Shown: positions 8,549 to 16,321, numbered from the stretch's first letter. The stretch is 64,000 bases of DNA from Candidatus Gastranaerophilales bacterium (GCA_910588555.1 CAJUPC010000004.1:1-64000); one strand, 5' to 3'. Numbers and translations: made by a program. The notes: generated from the letters alone by a model not told the origin.

Positions 8549-8577
8549 AACGACAAGTGTACGATTTGTCGTTTTTT
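8549..8577 (+). terminator. rho-independent terminator
   Basis: Stem AACGACAA / TTGTCGTT with a 9-nt loop followed by a T run; closes the coiled-coil gene 60 bp upstream. Confidence 0.8.
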
Positions 8578-8585
8578 CTTTATGT

Positions 8586-8598
8586 TAAAATATATTTA
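8586..8598 (+). promoter_or_regulatory. -10 box 6 nt before ATG (leaderless start)
   Basis: TAAAAT at 8586-8591, then 6 nt and the ATG of the prenyl synthase gene. There is no room for a ribosome site between a start point here and the ATG, so the transcript probably begins at or next to the start codon. Same spacing as at 42467, 60457 and 63906. Confidence 0.5.
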
Positions 8599-9452
8599 TG
8601 ACTTTTCAGCAAAAATATATTGAGCTTCTTAATATACTAAAAGAAGAAATAGCACAGGTTTTGGATGAATTGACAAACGGGGTTAATATTCAAGAGCCTT
8701 TGAATACAAAGCTTTATAAACTTTTAAACGCTCCTGCAAAGCATATCAGACCTTTAGTTTCTTTTTTATACCTTAAGGCAATCGGTTGTAATGTTGATGA
8801 AAAGCAGGTTTTGTTTCAAGCAGCCATTGAACTTGTTCATAATGCTTCACTTATTCATGATGATGTTATTGATGAAAGTATGACAAGACGCGGTGAAAAG
8901 TCATTGAATTCTGAATTTGGGAATAAATTGGCGGTTATTACAGGTGATTACCTTTTGTCATGTGCATTAAACAAGGTTTTAAAAATCGGTTCTATTGAGC
9001 TTATACAGATGATGGCCGATACTCTTGAAGTTATGAGTAAAGGAGAAGTCAGACAGCAGTTTAGCAAATTTAAAATTCCTTCAATCGAGGAATACATTGA
9101 AAAATCACGGCAAAAAACTGCAAAACTCTTTGAAACAGCTTTATGCGGCAGCCTGAATATAGCCGGTTCAAATTTTAACGGTCTGAATTTTGCTCGAAAT
9201 TTTGGGCTGGTCTTTCAAATACGCGACGATTTAATCAACTGTAAAACTACGCAAACAGACATAAATGACGGGATTTATACGGCTCCTGTTATCTTGGCAG
9301 GAAGTATTGATGACCTTGAAAACGGTATTGAAAAAACTCAAACTTTGTTGAATAATTACATTGACAAAGCTTTGAATGAACTTAAAGATATAGAGGAAAA
9401 TAAATATAAAACGGCTTTGAAAGAGCTTTTGGGACTTTTAAAAAATGGATAA
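8598..9452 (+). CDS. trans-polyprenyl diphosphate synthase
   Basis: 284 aa, isoprenoid chain-elongating enzyme that condenses isopentenyl diphosphate units onto an allylic primer to make a quinone or carrier-lipid side chain. The first Asp-rich motif is DDVID at residues 88-92 in the context LIHDDVIDES, and the substrate-binding Arg follow (TRRG, 97-100). The second motif reads DDLIN at 210-214: its last residue is Asn rather than the usual Asp. KHIRP at 48-52 is the diphosphate-binding segment. Slightly shorter than the usual 300-330 aa. It overlaps lepB by 8 bp. Product chain length cannot be read from the sequence. Confidence 0.9.
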   Translation: MTFQQKYIELLNILKEEIAQVLDELTNGVNIQEPLNTKLYKLLNAPAKHIRPLVSFLYLKAIGCNVDEKQVLFQAAIELVHNASLIHDDVIDESMTRRGEKSLNSEFGNKLAVITGDYLLSCALNKVLKIGSIELIQMMADTLEVMSKGEVRQQFSKFKIPSIEEYIEKSRQKTAKLFETALCGSLNIAGSNFNGLNFARNFGLVFQIRDDLINCKTTQTDINDGIYTAPVILAGSIDDLENGIEKTQTLLNNYIDKALNELKDIEENKYKTALKELLGLLKNG

Positions 9453-10092
9453 AATCAAAGAATTTTTAAAAAATATAAAAGAGAATTATATGAAAATTAA
9501 TCCAATGGCAAGAGAAATTATTGAAACAATAATTTTCGTTGTCGTAATGGTTATTATAATAAGGTTTTTCATAGGTGAAATTCGCTGGATACCATCAGGT
9601 TCAATGCGTCCGACTTTGATTGAGGGGGATAGAATTGTTGTGGAACGATTTTCAAGGTTTTATAAAACTCCCGAAAGAGGAGATATTATGGTATTTTATC
9701 CACCATTTGAAAAACTTCCCAACACTCCGTGGCGAATATTTTCACGTTTGACTGGTTTTTTCTGTAAAGATATAGCTTATATAAAACGTGTAATTGGAAT
9801 GCCTGGCGATAAATTTGAGATAAAAACCGATAAAGACGGCAGAAGTAAGGTGCTTATTAACGATGAGGCGCTTAATGAACCCTATATTTACAGTGAATAT
9901 TATGAAAAAAACTGCACGGAAGATATGATTTGCGGACCTGTGATTATTCCCGAACATAAATATTTGATGATGGGTGATAACCGTGGCAATTCATACGACG
10001 GCAGATGGTGGGGATTTTTGCCTGAAGACAGATTTATAGGCAGAGCCGTAGTTCTTTTTTGGCCGTTAAACAGGGTTAAAGTTTTACATTAA
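9445..10092 (+). CDS. lepB: signal peptidase I
   Basis: 215 aa, S26 family membrane endopeptidase that cleaves signal peptides from exported proteins on the outer face of the cytoplasmic membrane. One transmembrane helix at about 27-45; catalytic Ser53 in SGSMRP and catalytic Lys114 in YIKRVIGMPGD; conserved GDNRGNSYDGR and the C-terminal GRAVVLFWP are present. The insert between Ser and Lys is moderately long (RIFSRLTGFFCKDI). It overlaps the prenyl synthase gene by 8 bp and converges on the next gene with a 9-bp overlap. Confidence 0.95.
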   Translation: MDKIKEFLKNIKENYMKINPMAREIIETIIFVVVMVIIIRFFIGEIRWIPSGSMRPTLIEGDRIVVERFSRFYKTPERGDIMVFYPPFEKLPNTPWRIFSRLTGFFCKDIAYIKRVIGMPGDKFEIKTDKDGRSKVLINDEALNEPYIYSEYYEKNCTEDMICGPVIIPEHKYLMMGDNRGNSYDGRWWGFLPEDRFIGRAVVLFWPLNRVKVLH

Positions 10093-10470
10093 CAAATGAT
10101 AATATTTCATATAATCAGCCATAATTTGTGAACTTGTCGCGTTCGCAACTGTAGCTTTCATATTCTGTTCTTTGTCAGTTTGAGAAGCTTCTTGAACTTT
10201 TTCAGTTTCTTTATTTTGAGGAGCGTTCTGTTGGATTTTTTCCTGCTGCTGTAATTCTGTCACATATTCTTGCACAGCTTTTTGAACCTCTTGCATTTTG
10301 GCTTTGTCGCCCGCAAAAGAGCCTGTTGATTGAATTCCGTTTTCGGCAAAATCTTTTAAGATTTGTGACCACTCACCGTAATTTGTAATCGTAGAACCTT
10401 GTGCCTGTGCCGCAGCCTGTGCTTTTCTAAGTTCTTCTTCCGATTGTATTCCGTCAACTTTAATGCTCAT
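10084..10470 (-). CDS. unknown small Gln-rich protein
   Basis: 128 aa, hydrophilic, very rich in Gln, Glu, Lys and Ala, without signal peptide or membrane helix. Starts MSIKVDGIQSEEELRKAQ and has a mainly helical middle (AKMQEVQKAVQEYVTELQQQEK). A good ribosome site (AAGGAGAG) precedes the ATG. It converges on lepB and overlaps it by 9 bp. No family recognised. Confidence 0.6.
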   Translation of the reverse strand: MSIKVDGIQSEEELRKAQAAAQAQGSTITNYGEWSQILKDFAENGIQSTGSFAGDKAKMQEVQKAVQEYVTELQQQEKIQQNAPQNKETEKVQEASQTDKEQNMKATVANATSSQIMADYMKYYHLLM

Positions 10471-10561
10471 AAAATCTCTCCTTAAATATATTAAAAATAT
10501 TATTCCCGTTGGATTTCAGAAAATATAAAAATTGTAAAAAAAGTTAATAAAATTTATCGGC

Positions 10562-10589
10562 TTGAAAAATTTAAAAAATAGTTTATAAT
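10562..10589 (+). promoter_or_regulatory. pilin-family promoter, copy 1
   Basis: TTGAAA (10562-10567), 16-nt spacer, TATAAT (10584-10589), then GAAAGGAG and the ATG at 10618. The spacer ends in AAAAATAGTT as in the copies at 26842, 33651 and 61562. Confidence 0.8.
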
Positions 10590-10617
10590 TATAATGTAAA
10601 TATGAAAGGAGTAACTT

Positions 10618-11377
10618 ATGAAAAGATTTAATAGCTTCGGGGGGGGGGGGCAATCTCAGCTTAACTTCTTGTTGTAGAGCATTTACTTTAGCCGAAACAT
10701 TAGTAACTTTAGCAATCATTGGTGTTGTTGCAGTGTTAGCTATGCCTGCACTTATTCAAAATTATAAACATCGTGTTGTTGAAACAAGACTTAAGAAATT
10801 TTATACTGTTATGAATCAAGCAGTAAATCTTGCTGAGATTGATTTTGGTGACAAAAATGATTGGGATTATTGGGTTGAAGATAAAAGAGATGAAGAAGGC
10901 AATCTGCTTAATCGTCAAGATGAAATGAAGCAATCAATCGAAAAGTATTTTGCTCCGTATATCAAAATAATCAAAATAAAAGCTATGGATATGGGCGGAG
11001 AACATAAAGGTGAAAAAGTTTACATGTACTTTTTAGCAGATGGCAGTGCTTTTACTCAAACCAGACATGAAAACAGAGAGTTTAGGTTTTATCCTAAAAA
11101 TCCTGAAAAATGTCATGAAATGGAACTAAAAGGTATGGAAAGCAGCGGCGAATGCTCTTTTTTATTTGCCTTTAAGCCGCATTATAATAGGGGAGGCTGG
11201 GAACATCATTATAAAAAAGGGGTAGAACCATTTTTATATGAATGGAATGGAAATCCTGACATATTGTACTCCGGTTATGTCCGTTCTTGCAGTGTTACAG
11301 GCCATTATTGTACAGCTTTAATACAGCGGAACGGTTGGAAAGTTCCGAAAGACTATCCTCGCAAAATTAAAATATAG
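10618..11377 (+). CDS. type IV prepilin-like protein with G-tract frameshift (copy 1)
   Basis: The ATG at 10618 has a strong ribosome site (GAAAGGAG) and promoter, but the frame hits TAG at 10675 because of a run of 12 G at 10639-10650. With 11 G the frame is continuous to 11377 (252 aa): MKRFNSF-GGGG-NLSLTSCCRAFTLAETLVTL. AFTLAE is the prepilin peptidase site, though Ala replaces the usual Gly at -1. The mature part has the pilin hydrophobic helix, a globular domain with an acidic stretch, and the family ending CTALIQRNGWKVPKDYP. Probably secreted as a fibre subunit through a type IV pilus or type II-like machine that is not in this window. The tract suggests slipped-strand ON/OFF switching; a homopolymer miscount in the assembly is the main alternative. 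Confidence 0.85.
10639..10650 (+). repeat. poly-G tract, 12 nt
   Basis: Uninterrupted G12 in the prepilin leader, flanked by AGCTTC and CAATCTCAGC. In frame at 11 (3n+2), so the gene is out of frame by +1 as written. Confidence 0.9.
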
Positions 11378-11424
11378 TTGTTTAATTAAAAATTAAATAA
11401 TTAAACATGTTAAGAAAAATTTAC

Positions 11425-11459
11425 AAAAGCCTAAAAAGTTCTCTTATTAGGCTTTTTTT
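11425..11459 (+). terminator. rho-independent terminator
   Basis: AAAAGCCTAA / TTAGGCTTTT stem followed by a T run, 50 bp after the copy-1 pilin gene. Confidence 0.85.
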
Positions 11460-11551
11460 ATCATGCTGGCAAATATTGAAAGTGTGGCGTTTTTATAAAA
11501 ACATTCAATATTTTCTGCTTGAATTGGCAGTGCAAAACATGTCGAAACCGC

Positions 11552-11579
11552 TTGCAATTCATAATTTAGCAAGTATGAT
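11552..11579 (+). promoter_or_regulatory. candidate promoter of infA operon
   Basis: TTGCAA (11552-11557), 16-nt spacer, TATGAT (11574-11579), about 57 bp before infA. It would drive the ribosomal protein operon from infA on, because the preceding pilin gene is closed by a terminator. Confidence 0.5.
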
Positions 11580-11635
11580 TATTAAAGTGCTGTATCATGC
11601 ACAAAAAGCCGAAATTTGAAAAGGAAAATAATTAA

Positions 11636-11851
11636 ATGGCAAAAGACGTAATAGAATTAGAAGGTACGATTTTAGAAGCTATGCCGAACGCAATGTTCCG
11701 TGTAAAGCTTGAAAATGACCACGAAATACTTGCTCATATATCAGGTAAAATCAGAAAAAATTTCATCAGAATTTTACCGGGTGATAAAGTAAAAGTCGAA
11801 ATGACGCCATACGATTTGAGCAGAGGACGCATTACTTTCAGATTGAAGTAA
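11636..11851 (+). CDS. infA: translation initiation factor IF-1
   Basis: 71 aa, single OB-fold. Residues [19 protein letters not shown] and the ending [12 protein letters not shown] are diagnostic for IF-1, which binds the ribosomal A site during initiation. First gene of the ribosomal/RNA polymerase operon here; in cyanobacteria adk usually comes just before infA, whereas here adk-map lie 7 kb away on the other strand and a pilin cassette sits upstream. Confidence 0.97.
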   Translation: MAKDVIELEGTILEAMPNAMFRVKLENDHEILAHISGKIRKNFIRILPGDKVKVEMTPYDLSRGRITFRLK

Positions 11852-11899
11852 TGTTTACATAAAGAAAAGTACATCTCACAAAATATAAGGAAAAACAAA

Positions 11900-12013
11900 A
11901 TGAAAGTAAGATCATCAGTAAAACCCATTTGCGATAAATGCAAATGTATCAAAAGAAAAGGCAGAATTGCCGTAATTTGTGAAAACCCTAAACACAAACA
12001 AAGACAGGGTTAA
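11900..12013 (+). CDS. rpmJ: 50S ribosomal protein L36
   Basis: 37 aa starting [20 protein letters not shown]. The Cys/His set C-x2-C...C-x4-H (Cys11, Cys14, Cys27, His32) is the zinc ribbon of the short, zinc-binding form of L36. It lies between infA and rpsM, as in cyanobacteria and many other bacteria. A ribosome site (AAGGA) precedes the ATG. Confidence 0.97.
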   Translation: MKVRSSVKPICDKCKCIKRKGRIAVICENPKHKQRQG

Positions 12014-12313
12014 ATTTTGCGTAGAGTGGAGTGAGCGTATGCGAACGAACTCGAAGAAGCGCGGAACGAATGAGCGAAAATTTTATGAAATAAAATGAAG
12101 CGAATGTCAGTATAGCGTGGAGCAATAATTTAATACAGTCGTGAAAGTCGAATTGACGGACTTAAGCAGTCAATGGTGAGGAAGTATTTATCCCTCATAC
12201 CCAAAAAAATCTAACAACAGGGGGCGGAACCCGAGGCAAAACAATGAAACCGCATTGGTGGTAATAAATCCTCGTAATCCAAACCGAAAGCCAAAAGAAA
12301 GGAAAATTAGAAA
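12014..12313 (+). other. 300-nt structured spacer rpmJ-rpsM, no gene
   Basis: Unusually long for this operon position and without an ORF. It holds consecutive small inverted repeats: ATTGAC / GTCAAT at about 12152-12175 and GGTGAGG / CCTCATACC at about 12175-12201, then the GC-rich GGGGGCGGAACCCGAGGC. The left half repeats the words GAGTGAGCG, GCGAACG and GAATGAGCG, loosely like the ends of the repeat element at 13856. It could be an autoregulatory leader of the r-protein operon or a decayed repeat; I cannot assign it. Confidence 0.4.
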
Positions 12314-12679
12314 ATGGCAAGACTATCTGGGGTAGATTTACCTCGTAACAAAAGAATGGAAATCGCGTTGACATATATTTATGGCATCGGACCTACAAGA
12401 GCTAAAAAAATTCTTGAAGCTACTAACATTTCACCTGATTTAAGAACAGATGACTTGACAGATGAAGATATTAAAGTTTTAAGAAACGAATTGGCTAACT
12501 ATCACATCGAAGGTGACTTGAGACGTGAAGTTACAATGCATATTAAACGTCTTCAAGAAATCGGCTCTTACAGAGGTATGAGACACAAACGCAACCTTCC
12601 TTGCCGCGGTCAAAGAACAAAAACTAACGCTAGAACAAGACGCGGTAAAAAAGGTATGGCTATTACTAAGAAAAAATAA
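12314..12679 (+). CDS. rpsM: 30S ribosomal protein S13
   Basis: 121 aa of the small-subunit head protein S13. It starts [20 protein letters not shown], has the [14 protein letters not shown] helix-hairpin-helix segment near residues 23-36, and ends with the basic tail [17 protein letters not shown] that reaches the P-site tRNA. Full length. rpsK follows after 40 bp in the same unit. Confidence 0.98.
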   Translation: MARLSGVDLPRNKRMEIALTYIYGIGPTRAKKILEATNISPDLRTDDLTDEDIKVLRNELANYHIEGDLRREVTMHIKRLQEIGSYRGMRHKRNLPCRGQRTKTNARTRRGKKGMAITKKK

Positions 12680-12719
12680 TCAATAAATTGTAAAAAGTAA
12701 AAAATAGAGGAAATAAAAA

Positions 12720-13106
12720 ATGGCAAGACCAGTAAAAACTAAGAAAAAAGAAAAAAAGAATGTATTGCAAGGTGTTGTACATATTCAATCAACATTTAAC
12801 AATACAATCGTTACTTCTACCGATACTCAGGGTAATGCTATTGCTTGGGCAACAGCAGGTGCTTCTGGTTTCAAAGGAGCTAGAAAAGGCACTCCGTTTG
12901 CAGCTCAATCAGCAGCTGAAATGGTAGCAAAAAAATCAATTGACCAGGGTATGAAAAAAGTTGAAGTATATATTAAAGGACCGGGTTCAGGCAGAGAAAC
13001 TGCTATCAGAGCAATCCAAGCTGCAGGTTTGGAAATTACATTGATTAAAGATGTAACTCCTATTCCTCACAATGGTTGCAGACCGCCTAAGAAAAGACGT
13101 GTTTAG
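12720..13106 (+). CDS. rpsK: 30S ribosomal protein S11
   Basis: 128 aa, platform protein of the small subunit. Shows [18 protein letters not shown] at about 19-36, the central [12 protein letters not shown], and the diagnostic ending [18 protein letters not shown]. The downstream spacer before rpsD is about 150 bp and contains two hairpins, longer than usual. Confidence 0.98.
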   Translation: MARPVKTKKKEKKNVLQGVVHIQSTFNNTIVTSTDTQGNAIAWATAGASGFKGARKGTPFAAQSAAEMVAKKSIDQGMKKVEVYIKGPGSGRETAIRAIQAAGLEITLIKDVTPIPHNGCRPPKKRRV

Positions 13107-13144
13107 AGAATTTGGATTTTGTGAGCTTAATGGCGAGCAATAAA

Positions 13145-13166
13145 AGAAACTTAATGAAAAGTTTCT
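13145..13166 (+). other. hairpin in rpsK-rpsD spacer
   Basis: AGAAACTT / AAGTTTCT, perfect 8-bp stem with a 6-nt loop. No T run follows, so it is not a standard terminator; it may be an mRNA structure or processing site between the two genes. Confidence 0.45.
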
Positions 13167-13191
13167 GCCAATAATTCAAAACAAAATATAA

Positions 13192-13235
13192 CGGGGGCTT
13201 GTTCTTAAGCCAAAGAACAAACCATAGATGCCCCG
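13192..13235 (+). repeat. GGCTTGT...ACAAACC hairpin, relative of the 13856 element
   Basis: Two nested stems: outer CGGGG / CCCCG, inner TTGTTCTT / AAGAACAA (8 bp, loop AAGCCA). The flanks GGGCTTGT and ACAAACCATAGAT match the core of the repeat at 23492 and 31444, while the stem sequence itself differs and stays paired. It lies 20 bp before the rpsD start codon, so it could affect rpsD translation. Confidence 0.5.
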
Positions 13236-13255
13236 AAAAAGAAAAGGAGAAAATA

Positions 13256-13858
13256 ATGGCTAGATATACAGGACCAACAAATAAATTATTTAGAAATAAA
13301 AAAGTTAAAGATTTGTCTAACAGAAAATTAACTTCTTCTATGAGACAAACAGCTTCAGGTCAGCACGGTGCAGTTAGAAAAAAACTTTCTGAATATGCAC
13401 TTCACTTGGCTGAAAAACAAAAAATCAGATTTACTTATTTAGTAAGTGAAAAACAATTTGCTAAATATTATAATGAAGCAGCTAGAAGAAAAGGCGTTAC
13501 CGGTACAATTTTATTACAAATTCTTGAATCAAGATTGGACAACGTACTTTTCAGAGCAGGCTTAGGTATTACACGTAAACAAACAAGACAAATTGTAAAC
13601 CACGGTCATGTTCTTGTTAATGGTAAAAAAGTTGATATTCCGTCTTACCTTGTTAAGTCTGGTGATGTTATCACAATTAAAGCTAACAGCTCAGCATTTT
13701 TGAAGTCAGTTGTAGAATTGATTGATATGGCTTGTGCTCCTGCTTGGATGACTATTGACAAAGAAGCTCTAAAAATCACTTTCGACAGAATTCCCGAAAG
13801 AGAAGAATTAGACCCTGAATTCAAAGAACAACTTGTAATCGAGTATTACTCTAAGTAG
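13256..13858 (+). CDS. rpsD: 30S ribosomal protein S4
   Basis: 200 aa. I place the start at the ATG at 13256, which follows AAAGGAGAAA and gives the normal N-terminus MARYTGPTNKLFRNK; an upstream in-frame start at 13199 would add 19 residues from inside the hairpin and is not believable. S4 nucleates 30S assembly. The S4 RNA-binding domain is at about 88-150 (LESRLDNVLFRAGLG...GHVLVNGKKVDIPSY). In cyanobacteria rpsD is usually elsewhere; here it sits between rpsK and rpoA as in many other bacteria. Its TAG stop is the first triplet of a repeat element. Confidence 0.97.
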   Translation: MARYTGPTNKLFRNKKVKDLSNRKLTSSMRQTASGQHGAVRKKLSEYALHLAEKQKIRFTYLVSEKQFAKYYNEAARRKGVTGTILLQILESRLDNVLFRAGLGITRKQTRQIVNHGHVLVNGKKVDIPSYLVKSGDVITIKANSSAFLKSVVELIDMACAPAWMTIDKEALKITFDRIPEREELDPEFKEQLVIEYYSK

Positions 13859-13927
13859 CGCGAGCTGAGGGCGCTTGTGCCGGCTTTGTGTAAGCTGACA
13901 GACCCCTTAAACGCGAGCGAGTAAGAC
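13856..13927 (+). repeat. TAG-linked structured repeat element, copy 1
   Basis: Begins with the rpsD stop codon (TAGCGCGAGCTGAGGGCG), has a variable hairpin region, and ends GACCCCTTAAACGCGAGCGAGTAAGAC. A hairpin GACAG-CGAAAA-CTGTC follows the end. The ends match the copies at 23492 and 31444 (reverse). GC-richer than the surrounding operon. Confidence 0.65.
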
Positions 13928-13974
13928 AGCGAAAACTGTCAAACAAATAGTTAGCAAAAAACTAGGAGATAAAA

Positions 13975-14943
13975 ATGGAATTAAAAATTAAATGTGTTAA
14001 TACAACAACAAGTTCTGACGGATCACAATACGGTAAATTCGTTGTTGAACCGTTGGAAAAAGGCTTTGGTACTACAATCGGAAACTCTTTGAGACGTGTA
14101 CTTCTTTCAAGCCTTGAAGGAACTGCTGTTACTTCAACAAGAATTGAAGGTATTACTCACGAATACACAGCAATCCCGGGTGTTTTGGAAGATGTAATTG
14201 ATGTAATGCTAAACCTTAAAGGATTGGTTGTAAAAACTGATTCCAAAGAACCTCAAACATTAAGAATTGATGTTGATCGTCCGGGTGCAGTACTTGCAAG
14301 TGATATTCAGCTTCCTGCAGGTGTTAAAGTTGTAAACCCTGACTGGTTAATCTGTACTGTTGCTGACGGCGGAAGCTTCCACGCTGATATTACTGTTGAA
14401 ACAGGTAAAGGCTATGTTGCTCATGACGTTCCGAGAGATTCAAAAGGAATTTCAATTGATGTTCTTCCTATTGATGCAACATTTATGCCTATTAAACGTG
14501 TTAGCTACACTGTAGAAAGCACTCGTGTAGGTGATTCAATTGACTTTGATAAATTAACTATCGAGATTTGGTCTAACGGTTCAATAGACGTAACAAACGC
14601 ATTAAGCCAAGCTTCAAATCTTTTAATCGATCATTTTATGCAAATTTCATCAATTACAGGTCAAACTGTTTCACTTCCTTCAGCTTCTGTAGAAGAAGTT
14701 GTTGAAGATGATGTTAACACTCCTACAATGACAATTGAAGAATTAGAATTGTCAGTTAGAGCATACAATTGTTTGAAACGTGCAAGCATCAATTCAATGG
14801 CTGAATTGTTGAAAAAATCAGAACATGATTTATTGAATATTAAAAACTTCGGTAAAAAATCTTCTGATGAAGTAATTGAAAGACTTCACCATTTCGGTTT
14901 AGACCTTGCTCCAAACCCTGAAATCGAAGAAGAAATCGGTTAA
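13975..14943 (+). CDS. rpoA: DNA-directed RNA polymerase subunit alpha
   Basis: 322 aa. The N-terminal dimerisation/assembly domain (about 1-230) carries GNSLRRVLLSSLEGTAVTS at about 36-54; after a short acidic linker (EEVVEDDVNTP) the C-terminal domain (about 250-315) has the helix-hairpin-helix LLKIKNFGKKS-like segment LLNIKNFGKKSSDEV that binds UP elements and activators. Full length. The ribosome site AGGAG precedes the ATG. Upstream spacer is filled by the repeat element. Confidence 0.98.
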   Translation: MELKIKCVNTTTSSDGSQYGKFVVEPLEKGFGTTIGNSLRRVLLSSLEGTAVTSTRIEGITHEYTAIPGVLEDVIDVMLNLKGLVVKTDSKEPQTLRIDVDRPGAVLASDIQLPAGVKVVNPDWLICTVADGGSFHADITVETGKGYVAHDVPRDSKGISIDVLPIDATFMPIKRVSYTVESTRVGDSIDFDKLTIEIWSNGSIDVTNALSQASNLLIDHFMQISSITGQTVSLPSASVEEVVEDDVNTPTMTIEELELSVRAYNCLKRASINSMAELLKKSEHDLLNIKNFGKKSSDEVIERLHHFGLDLAPNPEIEEEIG

Positions 14944-14996
14944 CTTTAAGACAAAAATATAAGTAATATAATACTAATAATATAAAGGACAAAAAA

Positions 14997-15425
14997 ATGA
15001 GACACCAAACTAAAAAACATACGCTTGGAAAGGCAAAGGATCAAAGAGATGCTTTGTTGCGTTCTTTAGCGACTGAACTTTTTGTACACGGTGAAATCAA
15101 AACAACTATGGCAAGAGCAAAAGCTTTAAGACCATACGCTGAAGAAATTATCACCCTTGCAAAAAGAGGCGACCTTCACGCTCGCCGTCAAGCAGCTAAA
15201 TTCATTTTTGACAAAGAAACTGGCAAATTCATGGATTTAGCAACAGGAGAAGTTTTCGAAGCTCCTGCAGCTGATAAAAAATTGGCTGAAGAAACAGTTT
15301 TGAGAAAACTTTTTGTTGTAATCGGCAAAAAATATTCTGACCGTCAAGGCGGATATACCAGAATATTCAGATTGCCTCCAAGACGCGGTGACGCTTCTGA
15401 AATGGCTTTAATCCAATTGGTATAA
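14997..15425 (+). CDS. rplQ: 50S ribosomal protein L17
   Basis: 142 aa. Start [21 protein letters not shown] and the segment [20 protein letters not shown] are diagnostic. Longer than the 116-130 aa common form through an insert at about 65-95 ([24 protein letters not shown]), then the normal C-terminus [25 protein letters not shown]. Four bp before truA. Confidence 0.97.
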   Translation: MRHQTKKHTLGKAKDQRDALLRSLATELFVHGEIKTTMARAKALRPYAEEIITLAKRGDLHARRQAAKFIFDKETGKFMDLATGEVFEAPAADKKLAEETVLRKLFVVIGKKYSDRQGGYTRIFRLPPRRGDASEMALIQLV

Positions 15426-15428
15426 GCC

Positions 15429-16199
15429 ATGCGTTATACGCTTCAAGTTCAGTATGTAGGAAAAGATTATGCCGGAAGTCAAATTCAATTTGAGAATGGG
15501 ATAGAAATCGGACCGACAGTACAGGGAGAACTTGAAAAAGCATTAAGTACATTGATAATCGGCGGCAAAGCCGCCGACAATATAACCCGACAGGTTAAAA
15601 CAGTCTTTTCCGGACGAACTGACAGAGGGGTAAATTCAATCGGGCAGGTAGTTCATTTTGACACAGACAAATCTATTGTTGCTTCAAAGTTTGTCTATCA
15701 GTTAAATGAAATACTCCCAAAAACTATTTCTGTCAGTGATTTGAAAGTTGTTGATGAAAAATTTCACGCCCAAAAGTCCGCAAAGAGAAGGCATTATAAA
15801 TATATTTTTGTTAATCGAAAATATAAAAATGCATTTGACGGCGACTTGATGAGAGTAAAGTTTGACATTGATATTGAAAGAATGCAAAAAGCTTTGAACT
15901 ATCTTCTTGGCGAACATGATTTCTCAAGTTTTAAAAGTTCCGGTACGCTTAACCCGAGCAAGATTTGTTTTATTGAAAAGGCGCAAGTTGAAAAACAAGG
16001 CGATAAAGTTATTATTGATATTGTTGGAAACAGGTTTCTATATAATATGGTAAGAACTATTGTCGGAACCCTTTTAGAAATAGAAGGGCATAACCTGCAA
16101 GCTGAGCATATGAAAGAAGTTCTTGAAATGTGTGACAGACGCAAAGCAGGTCAAACAGTCAGTCCGTATGGTCTGACATTGATTAAAGTAGAATACTAA
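15429..16199 (+). CDS. truA: tRNA pseudouridine(38-40) synthase
   Basis: 256 aa. Catalytic Asp65 lies in SGRTDRGVNS, the TruA signature; KSAKRRHYKYIF and FLYNMVRTIVGTLLEIG-like text (RFLYNMVRTIVGTLLEIE) are also conserved. Isomerises uridines in the anticodon arm of tRNAs. truA between rplQ and rplM is the cyanobacterial order. Only 3 bp after rplQ, so co-translated. Confidence 0.96.
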   Translation: MRYTLQVQYVGKDYAGSQIQFENGIEIGPTVQGELEKALSTLIIGGKAADNITRQVKTVFSGRTDRGVNSIGQVVHFDTDKSIVASKFVYQLNEILPKTISVSDLKVVDEKFHAQKSAKRRHYKYIFVNRKYKNAFDGDLMRVKFDIDIERMQKALNYLLGEHDFSSFKSSGTLNPSKICFIEKAQVEKQGDKVIIDIVGNRFLYNMVRTIVGTLLEIEGHNLQAEHMKEVLEMCDRRKAGQTVSPYGLTLIKVEY

Positions 16200-16321
16200 A
16201 TCACCGTTGTCGAGTATTTTGTCTTGAAATAGAGCCAAAGTTTGTTAAATATGAATTTACAAAATACGGCAAAATGGCAAAGTAATTGGCGCAGATGGTG
16301 AAATAAAAATGGAGATAAAGC

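Noticed and set aside
10618..11377. Reading the pilin copies as plain pseudogenes
   Set aside because: All five with visible 5' ends have intact promoter or ribosome sites and full-length downstream frames, and the only defect is the same homopolymer, off by one base.
11407..11619. 70-aa open frame between the copy-1 pilin gene and infA
   Set aside because: It spans a clear rho-independent terminator and the candidate infA promoter, has no ribosome site and codes for unlikely protein.
13199..13255. 19-residue N-terminal extension of ribosomal protein S4
   Set aside because: It would start inside a hairpin and lacks a ribosome site; the ATG at 13256 has AAAGGAG and gives the standard S4 N-terminus.
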